64,000 nt of DNA from Caryophanales bacterium UBA4951 (GTDB lineage Bacteria; Bacillota_I; Bacilli_A; RFN20; CAG-826): positions 111,754-175,753 of the forward strand of contig DHAP01000051.1 of assembly GCA_002397465.1 (NCBI GenBank). The letters are read 5' to 3'. This document shows positions 23,474-33,324 of this stretch, piece by piece. The translations under genes were made by a program, and so were the position numbers. A model generated the notes under the pieces. It did no database searches and was not told the DNA's origin. It saw nothing but the letters and a program-made list of their open reading frames with translations. Numbering within the stretch: position 1 is the first letter of the stretch; the number at the start of each line of letters is the position of its first letter.

Positions 23474-24358
23474 CTTTTCTCTCCAGCCATCGACGTATTT
23501 TCCAGAAACAAGCATCTCTATTTCCTTTTTATATGGGTATTTCTCACCGACCATCGGGGTCTCCAAAATTTTGGGGATGCTCGAAAAGCGTTTTTCGTGG
23601 GCCCATCTTGAAAGGGTTTCGAATCCAATCGTCCCGTAGCCAATGTTCTCGTGGCGGTCTTTTCCGGATCCCATCACGTTTTTGGAGTCGTTAAGATGAA
23701 TCACCTTAAGCTTATCCAATCCGATGAGTGAATCGAACTTCTTCACTAAAGAGTCGATGTCGCTGACGTCGTATCCGGCGTCGTTAAGATGACAAGTGTC
23801 AAGGCAAACGCCGATTCTGTCTTGCTTTTTTATGCGGGAGACGATTTCTGATATTTCTTCTAAGCTTCTCCCAAGCTCATTGCCTTTCCCAGCCATCGAT
23901 TCGAGGCAGATGGTCACTCCGCCGTTATCGCTATCCAATACTTCGTTTATTGCCGAAGCACATGTCTCGATGCCTTCTTCAGGGCTTGCCCCGAGAGTGG
24001 ATCCAGGATGCAAGACAAGCAACGAGAGGCCGAAGTCCTTCACTCTTGTCAGTTCGCTTCCCAAAAACCGTTTCCCAAGTTCATAGACATCAGGGTTTTT
24101 GGAGTTTGATAGATTGATGATGTATGGCGCATGGACAACGATGGTAGACAAGTCCATGCCATGTTCCTTGCAAAAAGAAGTCCCCTCTTTGATCTTCATT
24201 ATCGAGGTCGGAAGCCGTCTGTTGTTCTGAGGGGCTCCTGTGTAGAACATGAAAGAAGATTCGTTGAATGAGGCGGCCTGTTCAGCGCCCGCAAGAAAAT
24301 AGTCAGGAGCCTTCAGGGAAATATGCGAACCAATCAGAATCTTTTCGTCATTCGTCAT
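23468..24358 (-). CDS. nfo: Endonuclease IV (apurinic/apyrimidinic)
   Basis: Nfo cuts DNA at abasic sites in base-excision repair. The 296-residue protein (start at 24358, MTNDEKILIGSHISLK) is a TIM barrel with metal ligands in IGSHISLKAPDY, VVHAPYIINLSN, LVLHPGSTLGA, CLESMAGKGNELG, GVCLDTCHLNDAGYD and VIHLNDSKNVMGSGKDRHENIGYG. A longer in-frame start would place 78 basic residues inside the helicase gene and has no support. The start overlaps the helicase stop by 11 bp, so the pair is coupled. Confidence 0.95.
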   Translation of the reverse strand: MTNDEKILIGSHISLKAPDYFLAGAEQAASFNESSFMFYTGAPQNNRRLPTSIMKIKEGTSFCKEHGMDLSTIVVHAPYIINLSNSKNPDVYELGKRFLGSELTRVKDFGLSLLVLHPGSTLGASPEEGIETCASAINEVLDSDNGGVTICLESMAGKGNELGRSLEEISEIVSRIKKQDRIGVCLDTCHLNDAGYDVSDIDSLVKKFDSLIGLDKLKVIHLNDSKNVMGSGKDRHENIGYGTIGFETLSRWAHEKRFSSIPKILETPMVGEKYPYKKEIEMLVSGKYVDGWREKL

Positions 24359-25718
24359 TTTGCTTTTTGTTTTTGGCTTTCCACTCTTTGTCGAGTTCCT
24401 TGCGGATCGATTTTTGAATAGCTTTCCGACGGTATTTTCTTTTAACTTTGTCGATGGCGAACTGTCTCTTTTTCTTATACATAGGTTCGACATGGGGGCG
24501 TCTTGACTGGGCTTTGGCGATGAGGATTTCTTTTCTCTCCTCTTCGGGCAATTCTTTCTTCTTGGTGAGTTTGCTCTTTTTCTCCAAGCCAACCGGATCA
24601 GGCTCTAAAGCGCCATTCTTGAGATTGAAGAAGTCAAACTTGGCGCCTTCTGCCATAAGCTGCTCTGGGCGTTCCTCGGTGTCGGAGTTATAAAAGACCC
24701 AAGAATCGCCGCTTTTGCCGAATCGACCAGTCCTTCCGGCTCTATGGAAATAGAAATCGGAATCGCTTGGTAGGTCCACTGAAACAACGTCGGAAACATC
24801 GGCGATATCTATTCCGCGCGAAAGCAAGTCACTGCAGACGATTATCTGATAACGGTTTGCTTTAATGTCGCGAATGGCTTTTTTACGCGAACGATCATCG
24901 AGGTCGCCTGAGAAATACAAAGCCGATATGTTGTTGTCTTGAAGATACTTGTGAAGTTCGCCAACCGTTTCTTTCTTTGTTGCGAAAACAAGGCAAAGAT
25001 AAGGCTTTCTCCAATTCAAGAACTGAACCAAGGCGTTACCCATTCCTACATGTTTTATATTGACTAGATGGTGAGAAACTTTCGAAGAAGTCTGAACTTT
25101 GTCGCTTTCGAACTCAAAATCGCTTCTGACGAATTTCCGGAGTTCGTCTTTGAGGTTTTGCTTTAGGGTAGCCGAGAAAACCATCGTCTGAGGATCTTTC
25201 AAGACGGCGAATATGGATTCGATGTCCTCGAAGTATCCTAAGTCCAAAAGCATATCGGCCTCATCCAAAACGACGCGTTTGACGTTTTGAAGGCCAAATT
25301 TGGCTTTGTCGATGAGGATGTCTTTCATACGTCCAGGCGTCCCGATGATTATTTGCGGAGGTTCAACCGAGCCTTCCTCGTTTTGGCTGACATTGCTCTC
25401 AGATGAGTAAAGCCTGATTTTCAAATGAGGATAAAAAGGAACAAAAGCCCTGGCAAAATCGAAGATTTGCCTTGCTAGTTCTCGTGTCGGAGCGATTATC
25501 AACGACTGGGGGCGGTTAAGCTCTGTATCGGTTTTTTCGATGATAGGGATCAAATAGGCATGGGTCTTGCCACTGCCAGTCTCTGATTGAGCCAATAAAG
25601 AAACGCCACGGAGGGCTTTTGGAATCACCGCCGTTTGGACTGGTGAAGGTTCGACGTATCCCTGCTTCTTGAGAGCGGAGACCATTTGCTTTGATAAAGA
25701 AAATCCACTGAAACTCAT
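24348..25718 (-). CDS. cshB: DEAD-box RNA helicase (CshB-like)
   Basis: An ATP-dependent RNA helicase of 456 residues. Motifs in order: Q motif VEPSPVQTAVIPKAL, I AQSETGSGKTHAYLIP, Ia APTRELARQI, Ib GTPGRMKDIL, II VLDEADMLLDLG, III FSATLKQ, V SRGIDIADV and VI HRAGRTGRFG. A basic, Lys/Arg-rich tail (residues ~375-456) probably binds RNA. The nfo neighbour matches the B. subtilis yqfR(cshB)-yqfS(nfo) order. A start at 25718 (MSFSGFSLSK) is preferred: TATAAT ends nine bases upstream and the longer start at 25751 would span that promoter. Confidence 0.93.
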   Translation of the reverse strand: MSFSGFSLSKQMVSALKKQGYVEPSPVQTAVIPKALRGVSLLAQSETGSGKTHAYLIPIIEKTDTELNRPQSLIIAPTRELARQIFDFARAFVPFYPHLKIRLYSSESNVSQNEEGSVEPPQIIIGTPGRMKDILIDKAKFGLQNVKRVVLDEADMLLDLGYFEDIESIFAVLKDPQTMVFSATLKQNLKDELRKFVRSDFEFESDKVQTSSKVSHHLVNIKHVGMGNALVQFLNWRKPYLCLVFATKKETVGELHKYLQDNNISALYFSGDLDDRSRKKAIRDIKANRYQIIVCSDLLSRGIDIADVSDVVSVDLPSDSDFYFHRAGRTGRFGKSGDSWVFYNSDTEERPEQLMAEGAKFDFFNLKNGALEPDPVGLEKKSKLTKKKELPEEERKEILIAKAQSRRPHVEPMYKKKRQFAIDKVKRKYRRKAIQKSIRKELDKEWKAKNKKQNDE

Positions 25719-25785
25719 AATGCCGACATTATAGAGAATTTTCGCTTCCAATTCATCTTGTTCGCGTGATAATTATTAAAATATG
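25719..25785. promoter_or_regulatory. Divergent cshB / ispH promoters with almost no leaders
   Basis: On the - strand TATAAT (25728-25733) is nine bases before the cshB ATG. On the + strand GATAAT (25768-25773) is nine bases before the ispH ATG. Neither gene has an SD; the whole divergent region is 64 bp. Confidence 0.5.
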
Positions 25786-26673
25786 GAAACAATAGTCGTC
25801 AACCCACATGGTTTTTGTGAAGGGGTCGTCAAAGCTATCGCTTTAGCTAAAAAAGCAAAGAGAGAACACCCGAACGAAGAAATTCACGTAATTGGGATGC
25901 TCGTTCACAATGAAGAAGTGACGAAGAAGCTCGCAAACGAAGGACTAATTTTCCATGACGAGAAAGAGAAACCGCTTTTTGATCAATTGTCTTCTTTGAA
26001 GGATGGCTCAGTCATCGTTTTCGCGGCCCATGGGCACGAACCAAGACTGGATAAGCTAGCCAAAGAAAAAAACATGACCATCTATGACGCTACTTGTGAG
26101 TTTGTCAATTCGAACGCCAAATCGATCAAAGACGAGATTAGCAAAGGCCATGAAGTCATCTATATCGGCAAGGAAGGCCACGCCGAAAGCGTAGGCGCCA
26201 TCGGGATAGATTCCAAAAAGGTATTCTTATGCGACCCATCGAAGGAGAACACTTTCTGGCACAGCATCAAAGATCCTTCTCCGGCCGTTGTAAGTCAAAC
26301 GACGATGGACTTGGCCGATTTGTATTTCGCCAAGAAGGCCCTTTCCGTCCTTTTTCCCAAAGCCAGATTCAAAGACGAAAGATGCTTTGCTACAAAAAAG
26401 AGACAAGAGGCCTTATACAAAGTTGGCGAAGATGTCGACGTTTTCGTTATTCTTGGCTCCTGCACAAGCAACAACACCATGAAGCTCTGCTCAATTGCCA
26501 AAGACAATTTCCCGAAAGCCGATGTCTACAGGATCAACTCCATGGAAGAGCTCAAAGCCGTCAAACTTGAAGGAAAAAAGAGAGTGGCACTAGCCAGCGG
26601 AGCTTCCACTTCGCCAGAATTCTTCAACAAAGTAAACGACTATTTGAGAAAATACAAAGCTTCCAACAAATAG
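25783..26673 (+). CDS. ispH: 4-hydroxy-3-methylbut-2-enyl diphosphate reductase
   Basis: IspH makes IPP and DMAPP from HMBPP, the last MEP step, with an iron-sulfur cluster. The 296-residue protein carries the three cluster cysteines: NPHGFCEGVVKAI near residue 8, YDATCEFVNSNAK near 105 and ILGSCTSNNTMK near 225. It also has the substrate-binding HNEEVTKKL and AHGHEPRL histidines. The usual SSNS-type substrate motif reads TSNN here. It is convergent with trmK, with a 139-bp AT-rich gap and no clear terminator. Confidence 0.95.
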   Translation: METIVVNPHGFCEGVVKAIALAKKAKREHPNEEIHVIGMLVHNEEVTKKLANEGLIFHDEKEKPLFDQLSSLKDGSVIVFAAHGHEPRLDKLAKEKNMTIYDATCEFVNSNAKSIKDEISKGHEVIYIGKEGHAESVGAIGIDSKKVFLCDPSKENTFWHSIKDPSPAVVSQTTMDLADLYFAKKALSVLFPKARFKDERCFATKKRQEALYKVGEDVDVFVILGSCTSNNTMKLCSIAKDNFPKADVYRINSMEELKAVKLEGKKRVALASGASTSPEFFNKVNDYLRKYKASNK

Positions 26674-26812
26674 AAAATCTGATTGCGTATAGTTCGTAGC
26701 AATTTAATAATTAGTATATTTATAGTAATACTATTGTTGTGGATTTATTCGATTAAATCACACTATATTATGAATTGCATGAAAGTGATTCCGATAAGGT
26801 GATTGCGGAAGA
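26674..26812. other. AT-rich convergent gap after ispH and trmK
   Basis: Contains a partial TTAGTA motif near 26709 and a DnaA-box-like TGTGGATTT near 26737 (two mismatches). No stable terminator was recognised on either strand. Confidence 0.3.
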
Positions 26813-27481
26813 TTATCCGTTAACCACTTCTTCTATATCCGACAGTTCTTGTTTTAGAAGCGTAATCCCCTTGGCTTCAGGTTCTTTTTCGATGAGGCCC
26901 CTAAGGAGGGCTTTTCTTTTCTTAAGGAAATCGATCCATTCGGACGTTCTTTTTTGCAAAAGAATTGGCCCAAAGGATAGCTCCTGTTCGCTATAGCCAC
27001 CATCTTTAGTCCCTTTTTCGAAAAGGATGATTGTATATGGCTTCCCGGAATCGTATAAAAAGGTTTCGTCTTTAATGAAAAATCCGAGTTCACATATGGC
27101 TTTTCTGACTAATGGGATGTCTGTGTGGGCATCTATTATCAATCTTTCGACGCCATCGAGTTTATCCTTTCCGTCGTTTAAAATTCTAACGATTAAAGAA
27201 CCACCCATTCCGGCGATGATGATGGTGTCTATGTCTTCCTTCATTTGGCTTATGCCGTCGCTGAGGGAAAGCGAGCACCTATTTAGCAAAGAAGCGGCCG
27301 TTACCGCTGCTTCCATGCGCTTATAGGGCCCTATTTTGTTCTCAACGGCCTGACATTCATCCGCCAAGCCGTTGGACAAAAGATATATTGGAACTTCGGC
27401 ATGATCGCTTCCGACGTCTAAAACGCGTGATCCCTTTTTGACATAAGAAACCACCGCCAAAAGACGTTTGGAAAGGATCAT
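26813..27481 (-). CDS. trmK: tRNA (adenine-22-N1)-methyltransferase TrmK
   Basis: TrmK methylates A22 of tRNAs using SAM. The 222-residue protein has the Rossmann SAM motif [17 protein letters not shown] near residue 18, the family motif [15 protein letters not shown] near 90 and a C-terminal coiled-coil helix pair. Its ATG overlaps the stop of the sigma paralogue as ATGA. In B. subtilis the homologue yqfN also follows dnaG-sigA. Confidence 0.92.
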   Translation of the reverse strand: MILSKRLLAVVSYVKKGSRVLDVGSDHAEVPIYLLSNGLADECQAVENKIGPYKRMEAAVTAASLLNRCSLSLSDGISQMKEDIDTIIIAGMGGSLIVRILNDGKDKLDGVERLIIDAHTDIPLVRKAICELGFFIKDETFLYDSGKPYTIILFEKGTKDGGYSEQELSFGPILLQKRTSEWIDFLKKRKALLRGLIEKEPEAKGITLLKQELSDIEEVVNG

Positions 27482-28506
27482 TTTTTCAGAGCCTTCTTCA
27501 TTTTTGCGAGTGCGGTATCCCTGATTTGCCTGATTCTTTCCCTAGACAAATCGTATTCCATGCCAACATCTTCCAATGACCTTTGGGTTTTGTCTTTGAT
27601 GCCGTAAATTTCCATGATTACGTTTCTTTCGCGCTCATTAAGAACGGCCAAGCCTCTGGCTACGGTCCTCATGTTGTCTTCGACTTCCACTCCCTTTGTC
27701 GGGTCATCACCGTTGGGATCTCTCACCAAGTCGATGTACTCGTCTTCGTCTTTATCGCCTACCGGTGCGTTTAATGACGTTGTTGATGTCGGCAAACAAG
27801 CGTAATAACGGATGTCCTCCACGTTTAAGTTAGGGATGGCGTCCGCTACTTCCTCGTCTGTGGCTTCACGGCCGTATTGCTGGGCCAGTTCGTGCCTGGT
27901 GCGATTGATTTTGGAAAGCATCTCGCTCACATGAAGCGGGATTCTGATGTTCCTCGATTGGTCGGCGATGGCTCTCGTAATGGCTTGTTTTATCCACCAC
28001 ATGGCGTAAGTGGAAAACTTAAATCCTTTTCTGTAGTCGAATTTCTCAGCCGCTCTGGCCAAGCCCATGTTGCCTTCTTGGATCAAGTCCTGAAGGGGCA
28101 CGTTGACGTTGTTATAGCGTTTAGCGGCCGAAACAACTAATCTCAAATTGGAATTAATGAGCTCGTTTTTGGCTTCGTTGTCACCTTCGAGAATTCTTTT
28201 TCCTAGAGCTGCTTCCTGCTCCTTGGTTAGAAGCGGATATTGCCCCATTTGAGACAAATACAGTTTCAAAGAATCGCTGCAGCCAACTGAATCTGGCTTA
28301 GCGAGAATTTGGTTTTCTTTGTCGACTATTTGAAAACCTTCTTTTTCAAGCTTGGCAATCAACGCTTCGTATTCTTCTTCGCTTAAAACGAAATCGTCTG
28401 CCGCGTCAAGCAGTTGAGACTGGTCTATCGGGCTGGTTTTCCCTTTTGCTAGAAAGAAATCTAGGGCGGCTTTCAAGCCAATCTGCTGAGCGTGGTTTTT
28501 CTTCAT
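27478..28506 (-). CDS. Second primary-type sigma factor (SigA paralogue)
   Basis: A 342-residue sigma-70 protein lying directly downstream of sigA. It keeps region 1.2 ([22 protein letters not shown]), 2.1-2.4 ([51 protein letters not shown]), region 3 and region 4.2 ([18 protein letters not shown]). The -10-reading and -35-reading residues are nearly those of SigA, so promoter choice probably overlaps. It lacks the long acidic N-terminal part of SigA and the C-terminal LRHP..AKKL end. Divergence in region 4.2 after RERIRQI (RDTALAKM versus EAKAIRKL) is the clearest difference. A stress- or growth-phase-specific group 2 sigma is likely, but this is inference. Confidence 0.88.
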   Translation of the reverse strand: MKKNHAQQIGLKAALDFFLAKGKTSPIDQSQLLDAADDFVLSEEEYEALIAKLEKEGFQIVDKENQILAKPDSVGCSDSLKLYLSQMGQYPLLTKEQEAALGKRILEGDNEAKNELINSNLRLVVSAAKRYNNVNVPLQDLIQEGNMGLARAAEKFDYRKGFKFSTYAMWWIKQAITRAIADQSRNIRIPLHVSEMLSKINRTRHELAQQYGREATDEEVADAIPNLNVEDIRYYACLPTSTTSLNAPVGDKDEDEYIDLVRDPNGDDPTKGVEVEDNMRTVARGLAVLNERERNVIMEIYGIKDKTQRSLEDVGMEYDLSRERIRQIRDTALAKMKKALKK

Positions 28507-28514
28507 GGTGTTTG

Positions 28515-29921
28515 TTATCTGTCCTTGTGAGTATCAGGACCGCTTGTGTAGAGGGTGTCGCGATAATCGCCTAATTTTTTGGCTCTTGTCGGATGACGTA
28601 ACTTACGTATGGCTTTGGCTTCGATTTGACGAATGCGCTCACGTGTGACGCCAAATTCCTTTCCAACCTCTTCAAGCGTTCTTGGGCGATTGTCATCTAG
28701 TCCATATCGCAAACGTAAGACTCTCTCCTCACGATCGGTCAAGTCCTTCATGATATCATACAACTCATCTTTTAAAAGGGACTTAGTCGTATATTCTTCC
28801 GGTGACTGGGCTTCTTTGTCCTCTATGAAGTCCCCAAGATGAGAATCATCTTCCTCGCCGATTGGGGTCTCTAGTGAAACTGGCTCAAGGGCAATACGTT
28901 GAATCTCGCGAATTCTTTCCGGGGAGAGCGCGCCTTCCATTTTGACGGATATCTCTTCGGCGGTTGGCTCACGTCCGAGTTCCTGGACCAACTGTCTTTG
29001 GACTCTTGTCATCTTGTTGATCGTTTCGACCATATGAACCGGGATTCGGATGGTTCTGGCTTGGTCGGCGATGGCGCGGGTAATGGCCTGTCTGATCCAC
29101 CATGTGGCATAAGTAGAGAACTTGAATCCTTTGGTGTAATCGAATTTTTCAACGGCTTTGATCAAGCCCATGTTGCCTTCTTGGATGAGATCGAGGAAGT
29201 GCATTCCCCTGCCGACATAGTGTTTGGCGATTGAAATGACCAAACGCAAATTGGCGGTGATCAGCTGGTTCTTGGAATTTTGACCTTCGTCGATACGGTA
29301 TTGGGCATCACGGATGGCTTGGATATCGCCTTTTTTCTTGGCGGCCTCCAAATCTTTCTTGGCTTCTTCCCCATCGGCGATGCTCTTGGCGAGCTCGGTT
29401 TCTTGCTTGGCAGTCAAAAGACTGACCTTGCCGATTTCGAGAAGGTACATCTTCACGGAGTCGTTGACTTTGACGTCTCCTGACTGAATCTTTGAGAATT
29501 CGTCGATGTTGGCGAGCTTTTCTTTTTCTTCGTCATCATCCCCGTCATCATCTATCGCGTCTTCTTCGACTTCCTTGGAAGCCTTAAGAATCTCTTCTTC
29601 GCTCTTCGGAGCCTCTTCTGGCGCTTCTTCCTCTTCTTTGCTCACGACTTTGATGTCGTTCTCTTTGAAGAAATCGATGAGTTTCTCGAAATCGTCTTCC
29701 GAAAGATCGAGCTTGCTCGTGGCTTCCATGACATCCTCTTGAAGGATGGATCCGGACGTTTTTCCTTTTTTCAGGAATTGTTTCTTAATGGCTTCTAGGC
29801 TCTTGATGAGCTCGTTTTCCTCATCTTCCGGCGAGTAGTCCTCGTTTAAAGCCTCATCGACCTCACTCTCGATTTTCTTTTTGCTAAGTTTTGTCGTGTT
29901 TTTCTTTTCTTTCTTTTCCAT
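28515..29921 (-). CDS. sigA: RNA polymerase primary sigma factor SigA/RpoD
   Basis: The housekeeping sigma factor, 468 residues. An acidic, low-complexity N-terminal region (residues ~1-150, with runs of Glu and Asp) replaces the usual region 1.1/non-conserved part. Then come region 1.2 ([19 protein letters not shown]), 2 ([52 protein letters not shown]), 3 ([13 protein letters not shown]) and 4.2 ([30 protein letters not shown]). SD AAAGGAAA precedes the start. dnaG lies 23 bp upstream, forming the dnaG-sigA macromolecular synthesis operon, with the sigma paralogue and trmK after it. Confidence 0.96.
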   Translation of the reverse strand: MEKKEKKNTTKLSKKKIESEVDEALNEDYSPEDEENELIKSLEAIKKQFLKKGKTSGSILQEDVMEATSKLDLSEDDFEKLIDFFKENDIKVVSKEEEEAPEEAPKSEEEILKASKEVEEDAIDDDGDDDEEKEKLANIDEFSKIQSGDVKVNDSVKMYLLEIGKVSLLTAKQETELAKSIADGEEAKKDLEAAKKKGDIQAIRDAQYRIDEGQNSKNQLITANLRLVISIAKHYVGRGMHFLDLIQEGNMGLIKAVEKFDYTKGFKFSTYATWWIRQAITRAIADQARTIRIPVHMVETINKMTRVQRQLVQELGREPTAEEISVKMEGALSPERIREIQRIALEPVSLETPIGEEDDSHLGDFIEDKEAQSPEEYTTKSLLKDELYDIMKDLTDREERVLRLRYGLDDNRPRTLEEVGKEFGVTRERIRQIEAKAIRKLRHPTRAKKLGDYRDTLYTSGPDTHKDR

Positions 29922-29944
29922 AACTTTTTCCTTTGATTAAGAGC

Positions 29945-31771
29945 TCAATTGCTCTTCTTGTTGGCTTTCTCTTTGATTCGTCTTGCGTTTTTCCGCTTGA
30001 TGTAATCGCTGATTATCTTGGCCTTTTCGGAATCGCTTTCCCCCGAAAGCGCCTTCCTTGTCGTGTCATCGTCATAGAGCCGTTCTTTTTCTTCTTTTAT
30101 GGCAACGGCACAGTCATCCAGGGCCTTTATCGAATAAGGCGGATGATAGTTGTCTTCGCAGATACTGCTGACTTTGCTTTCCAGTTCGTCGGCATTCTCA
30201 GCCCCGCTGCTCGCTATGTCGCCTAGTAGAGACGAAATGTTGATCGGCTCTTTTCTTTTCTCGACGTAATCGGTGATGTAGTTGGCGATGGAGTTGTAGA
30301 GAGGATAATAGAACGAATCGATGGTCTTCTCGAAGTATTTGACCGCATCCATGCTTTCAAGCATGTAATAGAGGACTTCTCTTTCCGCGATCAACAAACG
30401 CTTCAAGACTCTTTGCTCAGGATGCAATCGCTCGAATTCTATCTGATCGCCGTATGTCGTCTCTTCCCGGCTAAGATCAGCGTTCCCTCCTTTGTTGATT
30501 TGCTCACGGATGGCTTTTATCTCGTAGCCCGTGGCATTGGAGAGCTTTACGATATAGTTGTCACGGTCGATCCCAGCCTCAATGTTTCGCAAGTACGGTA
30601 TGAAATACATCATTACCTTGCGTTTTTCTTCTGGGCTATCGAGCTTTTTGACGTTGGTGTAATAATCGATTTGGAAATCGAAGGCATCGACGAGATGCCC
30701 CATGCTCTCTTTGAGCGCGTCAGGGCCGCTTTCCTGCAAGATATCGTCAGGGTCACGTAAATCTCCCGGATTGGAGACCAAACGGAACGAGAGGCCCGCT
30801 CTATTGAGTTGTGTGACCATCTTCATCATGCCCGTCTGCCCTGGGGCGTCGCCGTCAAGGCATAGCCTGATCTCGCAGTTGAGCCTTCTGAGCATCATTA
30901 TCTGTTCGCTAGAGAGGGAGGTTCCCATCAAGGCGACGGCTGATTTGATGCCAGCCTTGTCTAGGGCCATGACGTCCATAAAGCCTTCGAGGATATAAAT
31001 ATATCCGTCGTGATGAGCGCTTTCCTTGGCGCTGTGGTAGTTATAAATGACGTTGCTCTTATGAAAGATCGGGGTTTCTGGCGAATTGACGTATTTGCTG
31101 CTTCCGTCATCGGCAAGCCTTCGGGCCGAAAATCCGATCACCTGCCCATTGCTGTTCTTAAGCGGGAAGATAAGCCTTCCGGCGTTATTGTCACTGGTGC
31201 CAACGGACTTTGCTAAAGCAATGCCGATGTCCTCAATGGACTTAAGCGAATGGCCTTTGGCTTGAAGATACTGAACCGTCTTAGCTCCGTCTTTCGGGGC
31301 GTATCCGATGTTGAACTTGGCCACTTCGTCCGATGATATGTGCCTTTTTTCCAAGTAGTCTTTGGCAATTTTGCCTTCTTCGATGGAGAGGGCGTACTGA
31401 TAATATTTCTCTAGATCGTTAATGCAATCATAAAGAGGCTTGATCGAGGGATCGATGTGAACGCGATAAGCGTCCTTTTGGAGTCTCTCGTCGTGGAAGC
31501 CGATGATATCGGCAACTTTCCGAACGGCTTCTTCGAAGGATATCTTCTCGTATTTTTCAACGAAGGTGATGGCGTTGCCACCAGTCCCACACACAAAACA
31601 TTTGAAAATCTGCTTTTCTTTCGAGATGTTGAGAGAAGGATTTTTGTCATCATGGAAAGGGCATACGGCCATGTAGCTGCGCCCTTTTTTGATAACGGGA
31701 ATATAAGAAGAAATGACAGTGACGATGTCAGCGGCTTTTAAGATTGAATCAATCAAATCTCTTGAGTACAT
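29945..31771 (-). CDS. dnaG: DNA primase
   Basis: DnaG makes RNA primers for replication. The 608-residue protein has the N-terminal CHC2 zinc finger (VCPFHDDKNPSLNIS, FKCFVCGTGG, residues ~37-65), the RNA-polymerase core (FNIGYAPKDG, LIFPLKNSNGQVIGFSARRL) and the Toprim domain (YILEGFMDVMALDKAG, LCLDGDAPGQTG). A C-terminal helicase-binding region ends in basic residues. SD AAAGGAG precedes the start. A perfect 18-bp palindrome and a TTAGTAG heptamer lie in the 69-bp gap after glyQS. Confidence 0.95.
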   Translation of the reverse strand: MYSRDLIDSILKAADIVTVISSYIPVIKKGRSYMAVCPFHDDKNPSLNISKEKQIFKCFVCGTGGNAITFVEKYEKISFEEAVRKVADIIGFHDERLQKDAYRVHIDPSIKPLYDCINDLEKYYQYALSIEEGKIAKDYLEKRHISSDEVAKFNIGYAPKDGAKTVQYLQAKGHSLKSIEDIGIALAKSVGTSDNNAGRLIFPLKNSNGQVIGFSARRLADDGSSKYVNSPETPIFHKSNVIYNYHSAKESAHHDGYIYILEGFMDVMALDKAGIKSAVALMGTSLSSEQIMMLRRLNCEIRLCLDGDAPGQTGMMKMVTQLNRAGLSFRLVSNPGDLRDPDDILQESGPDALKESMGHLVDAFDFQIDYYTNVKKLDSPEEKRKVMMYFIPYLRNIEAGIDRDNYIVKLSNATGYEIKAIREQINKGGNADLSREETTYGDQIEFERLHPEQRVLKRLLIAEREVLYYMLESMDAVKYFEKTIDSFYYPLYNSIANYITDYVEKRKEPINISSLLGDIASSGAENADELESKVSSICEDNYHPPYSIKALDDCAVAIKEEKERLYDDDTTRKALSGESDSEKAKIISDYIKRKNARRIKEKANKKSN

Positions 31772-31790
31772 TGCATCGTCTCCTTTCTTT

Positions 31791-31818
31791 TTATATCTTA
31801 AGATATAATATCTACTAA
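31791..31818 (-). promoter_or_regulatory. Palindrome and TTAGTAG upstream of dnaG-sigA
   Basis: TTATATCTTAAGATATAA (31791-31808) is a perfect 18-bp palindrome 19 bp before the dnaG start, next to TTAGTAG (31812-31818, - strand). It may be an operator or a leader hairpin; no consensus was recognised. Confidence 0.4.
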
Positions 31819-31840
31819 TTTATAACTGTTTTTATCCTAA

Positions 31841-33220
31841 TCAATAGAAGCACTTAACTGTGAAATAGTTGACGAGCTCAGTGATTGGAAGGCGGATTTG
31901 TTTCATCGTGTCGCGATCTCTGATGGTGACTGATTGATCCTCGGCCGTGTTGAAGTCGATGGTTACGCAATATGGCGTGCCGATCTCATCTTGTCTTCTG
32001 TATCTCTTACCGATGGAGCCGGTCGAATCGCTCGTGCAAGAGAAATGCTGGTTGAGGATGGAAAGAACCTCGTTGGACTTTTCCTCAAGTTTCTTGCTTA
32101 ATGGCAAGATGGCGATTTTGTAAGGCGCCAACGATGGTAATAGGTGCATAACAACTCTGGTGTCGCCGCCTTCGAGCGTTTCCTCGTCATAAGCGTCCAC
32201 CATCGTCATAAGCATCAACCTGTCTAAGCCCATCGAAGGCTCGATGACATATGGGAGATATTTCTCGTTAGTCTCGGGGTCGAAATAAGTCATATCCTCT
32301 TTGCTATATTCCTGATGGCGTTTTAAATCGTAGTCAGTTCTATCGGCTACGCCGAGGATTTCTCCCCATCCAATGCTCGGAAAATCGTATTCGACGTCGG
32401 TCGTTGCTTTGCTATAGAAGGCTAACTCAGCTGGCTCGTGATCGCGGAAACGAAGGTTTTCGGCTTTCGGTCCCAAGCTTTCGACGAAACGAAGACAGTA
32501 GTCCTTCCAATACTTGAACCAATCCAAATCGGTTCCAGGCTTGCAGAAGAATTCCATTTCCATCTGGGTGAACTCTCTGGTACGGAAAGTGAAATTCCCA
32601 GGAGTGATCTCGTTTCTAAAGCTCTTGCCGACATTGCAAATGCCGAATGGGAGCTTCTTTCTGGCTGCTCTTTGAACGTTTTTGAAGTTAACGAAGACGC
32701 CTTGGGCGGTTTCTGGGCGAAGATAAACTTGACTAGATGTGTCTTCCGTCACGCCGATGTGGGTTTTGAACATCATGTTAAATTTGCGGATTGGAGTGAA
32801 ATCGCTCTTTCCGCAAACCGGGCACACCATCTTGTGAGTCTTGATGAAATCATCCATGTCTTCGAATGTCATGTTGTCGACATCGACATCCGGATATTGG
32901 CTTTTGATAAGGTCGTCTGCTCTATGTCTGGCTTTGCAGGCTTTGCAGTCGATCATCGGATCGTTGAAAGTCGAAACGTGGCCTGTCGCTTCCCAAACCT
33001 TCGGATTCATCAAAATAGCAGCGTCTAGCCCAAGGTTGGTCGGAGACTCTTGAACGAATTTCTTCCACCACGCCTCTTGGATGTTCTTTTTAAGTTCGGC
33101 GCCTAATGGACCATAATCCCAGCTATTTGAAAGCCCACCATATATTTGCGAGCCAGGAAACACGTATCCTGTGAGTTGTAAATGCGAAGTAATCTTGTCA
33201 AAATCGAACTTGCTGGCCAT
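31841..33220 (-). CDS. glyQS: Glycyl-tRNA synthetase (alpha2 type)
   Basis: A class II synthetase charging tRNA-Gly. The 459-residue, single-chain eukaryote/archaea-like form is found in many Bacillota instead of the glyQ/glyS heterotetramer. Motifs: GYVFPGSQIYGGLSNSWDYGPLG at the N-terminus, motif 2 FRNEITPGNFTFRTREFTQMEME, and motif 3 YVIEPSMGLDRLML. A cysteine cluster (DCKACKARH, MVCPVCGKSDF) may bind zinc. SD AAAGGAG precedes the start. A promoter (TTGACG/TAAACT) is upstream; no T-box leader is present in the 104-bp gap. Confidence 0.95.
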   Translation of the reverse strand: MASKFDFDKITSHLQLTGYVFPGSQIYGGLSNSWDYGPLGAELKKNIQEAWWKKFVQESPTNLGLDAAILMNPKVWEATGHVSTFNDPMIDCKACKARHRADDLIKSQYPDVDVDNMTFEDMDDFIKTHKMVCPVCGKSDFTPIRKFNMMFKTHIGVTEDTSSQVYLRPETAQGVFVNFKNVQRAARKKLPFGICNVGKSFRNEITPGNFTFRTREFTQMEMEFFCKPGTDLDWFKYWKDYCLRFVESLGPKAENLRFRDHEPAELAFYSKATTDVEYDFPSIGWGEILGVADRTDYDLKRHQEYSKEDMTYFDPETNEKYLPYVIEPSMGLDRLMLMTMVDAYDEETLEGGDTRVVMHLLPSLAPYKIAILPLSKKLEEKSNEVLSILNQHFSCTSDSTGSIGKRYRRQDEIGTPYCVTIDFNTAEDQSVTIRDRDTMKQIRLPITELVNYFTVKCFY

Positions 33221-33276
33221 ATGTAAAGGCTCCTTTGTTGGTAAATAAAATCTTTCTCATAGAGAAAGCCTCATAT

Positions 33277-33304
33277 AGTTTAGTTTTAAAGCCCCTTGCG
33301 TCAA
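33277..33304 (-). promoter_or_regulatory. glyQS promoter
   Basis: On the - strand TTGACG (33299-33304), a 16-bp spacer and TAAACT (33277-33282). A small hairpin CTTTCTC/GAGAAAG lies in the leader. No T-box features are seen. Confidence 0.6.
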
Positions 33305-33324
33305 CCGCTTTTAAGTGTACTTTG

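Noticed and set aside
24359..24592. 78-residue N-terminal extension of endonuclease IV
   Set aside because: The extension lies in the helicase coding region and is a frame-shifted reading of its basic tail. The ATG at 24358 begins at the conserved protein start.
32438..33028. 196-codon + strand ORF inside glyQS
   Set aside because: Antisense shadow; the - strand frame contains all class II synthetase motifs.
33221..33324. T-box riboswitch before glyQS
   Set aside because: The gap is only 104 bp, with no T-box sequence or specifier stem.
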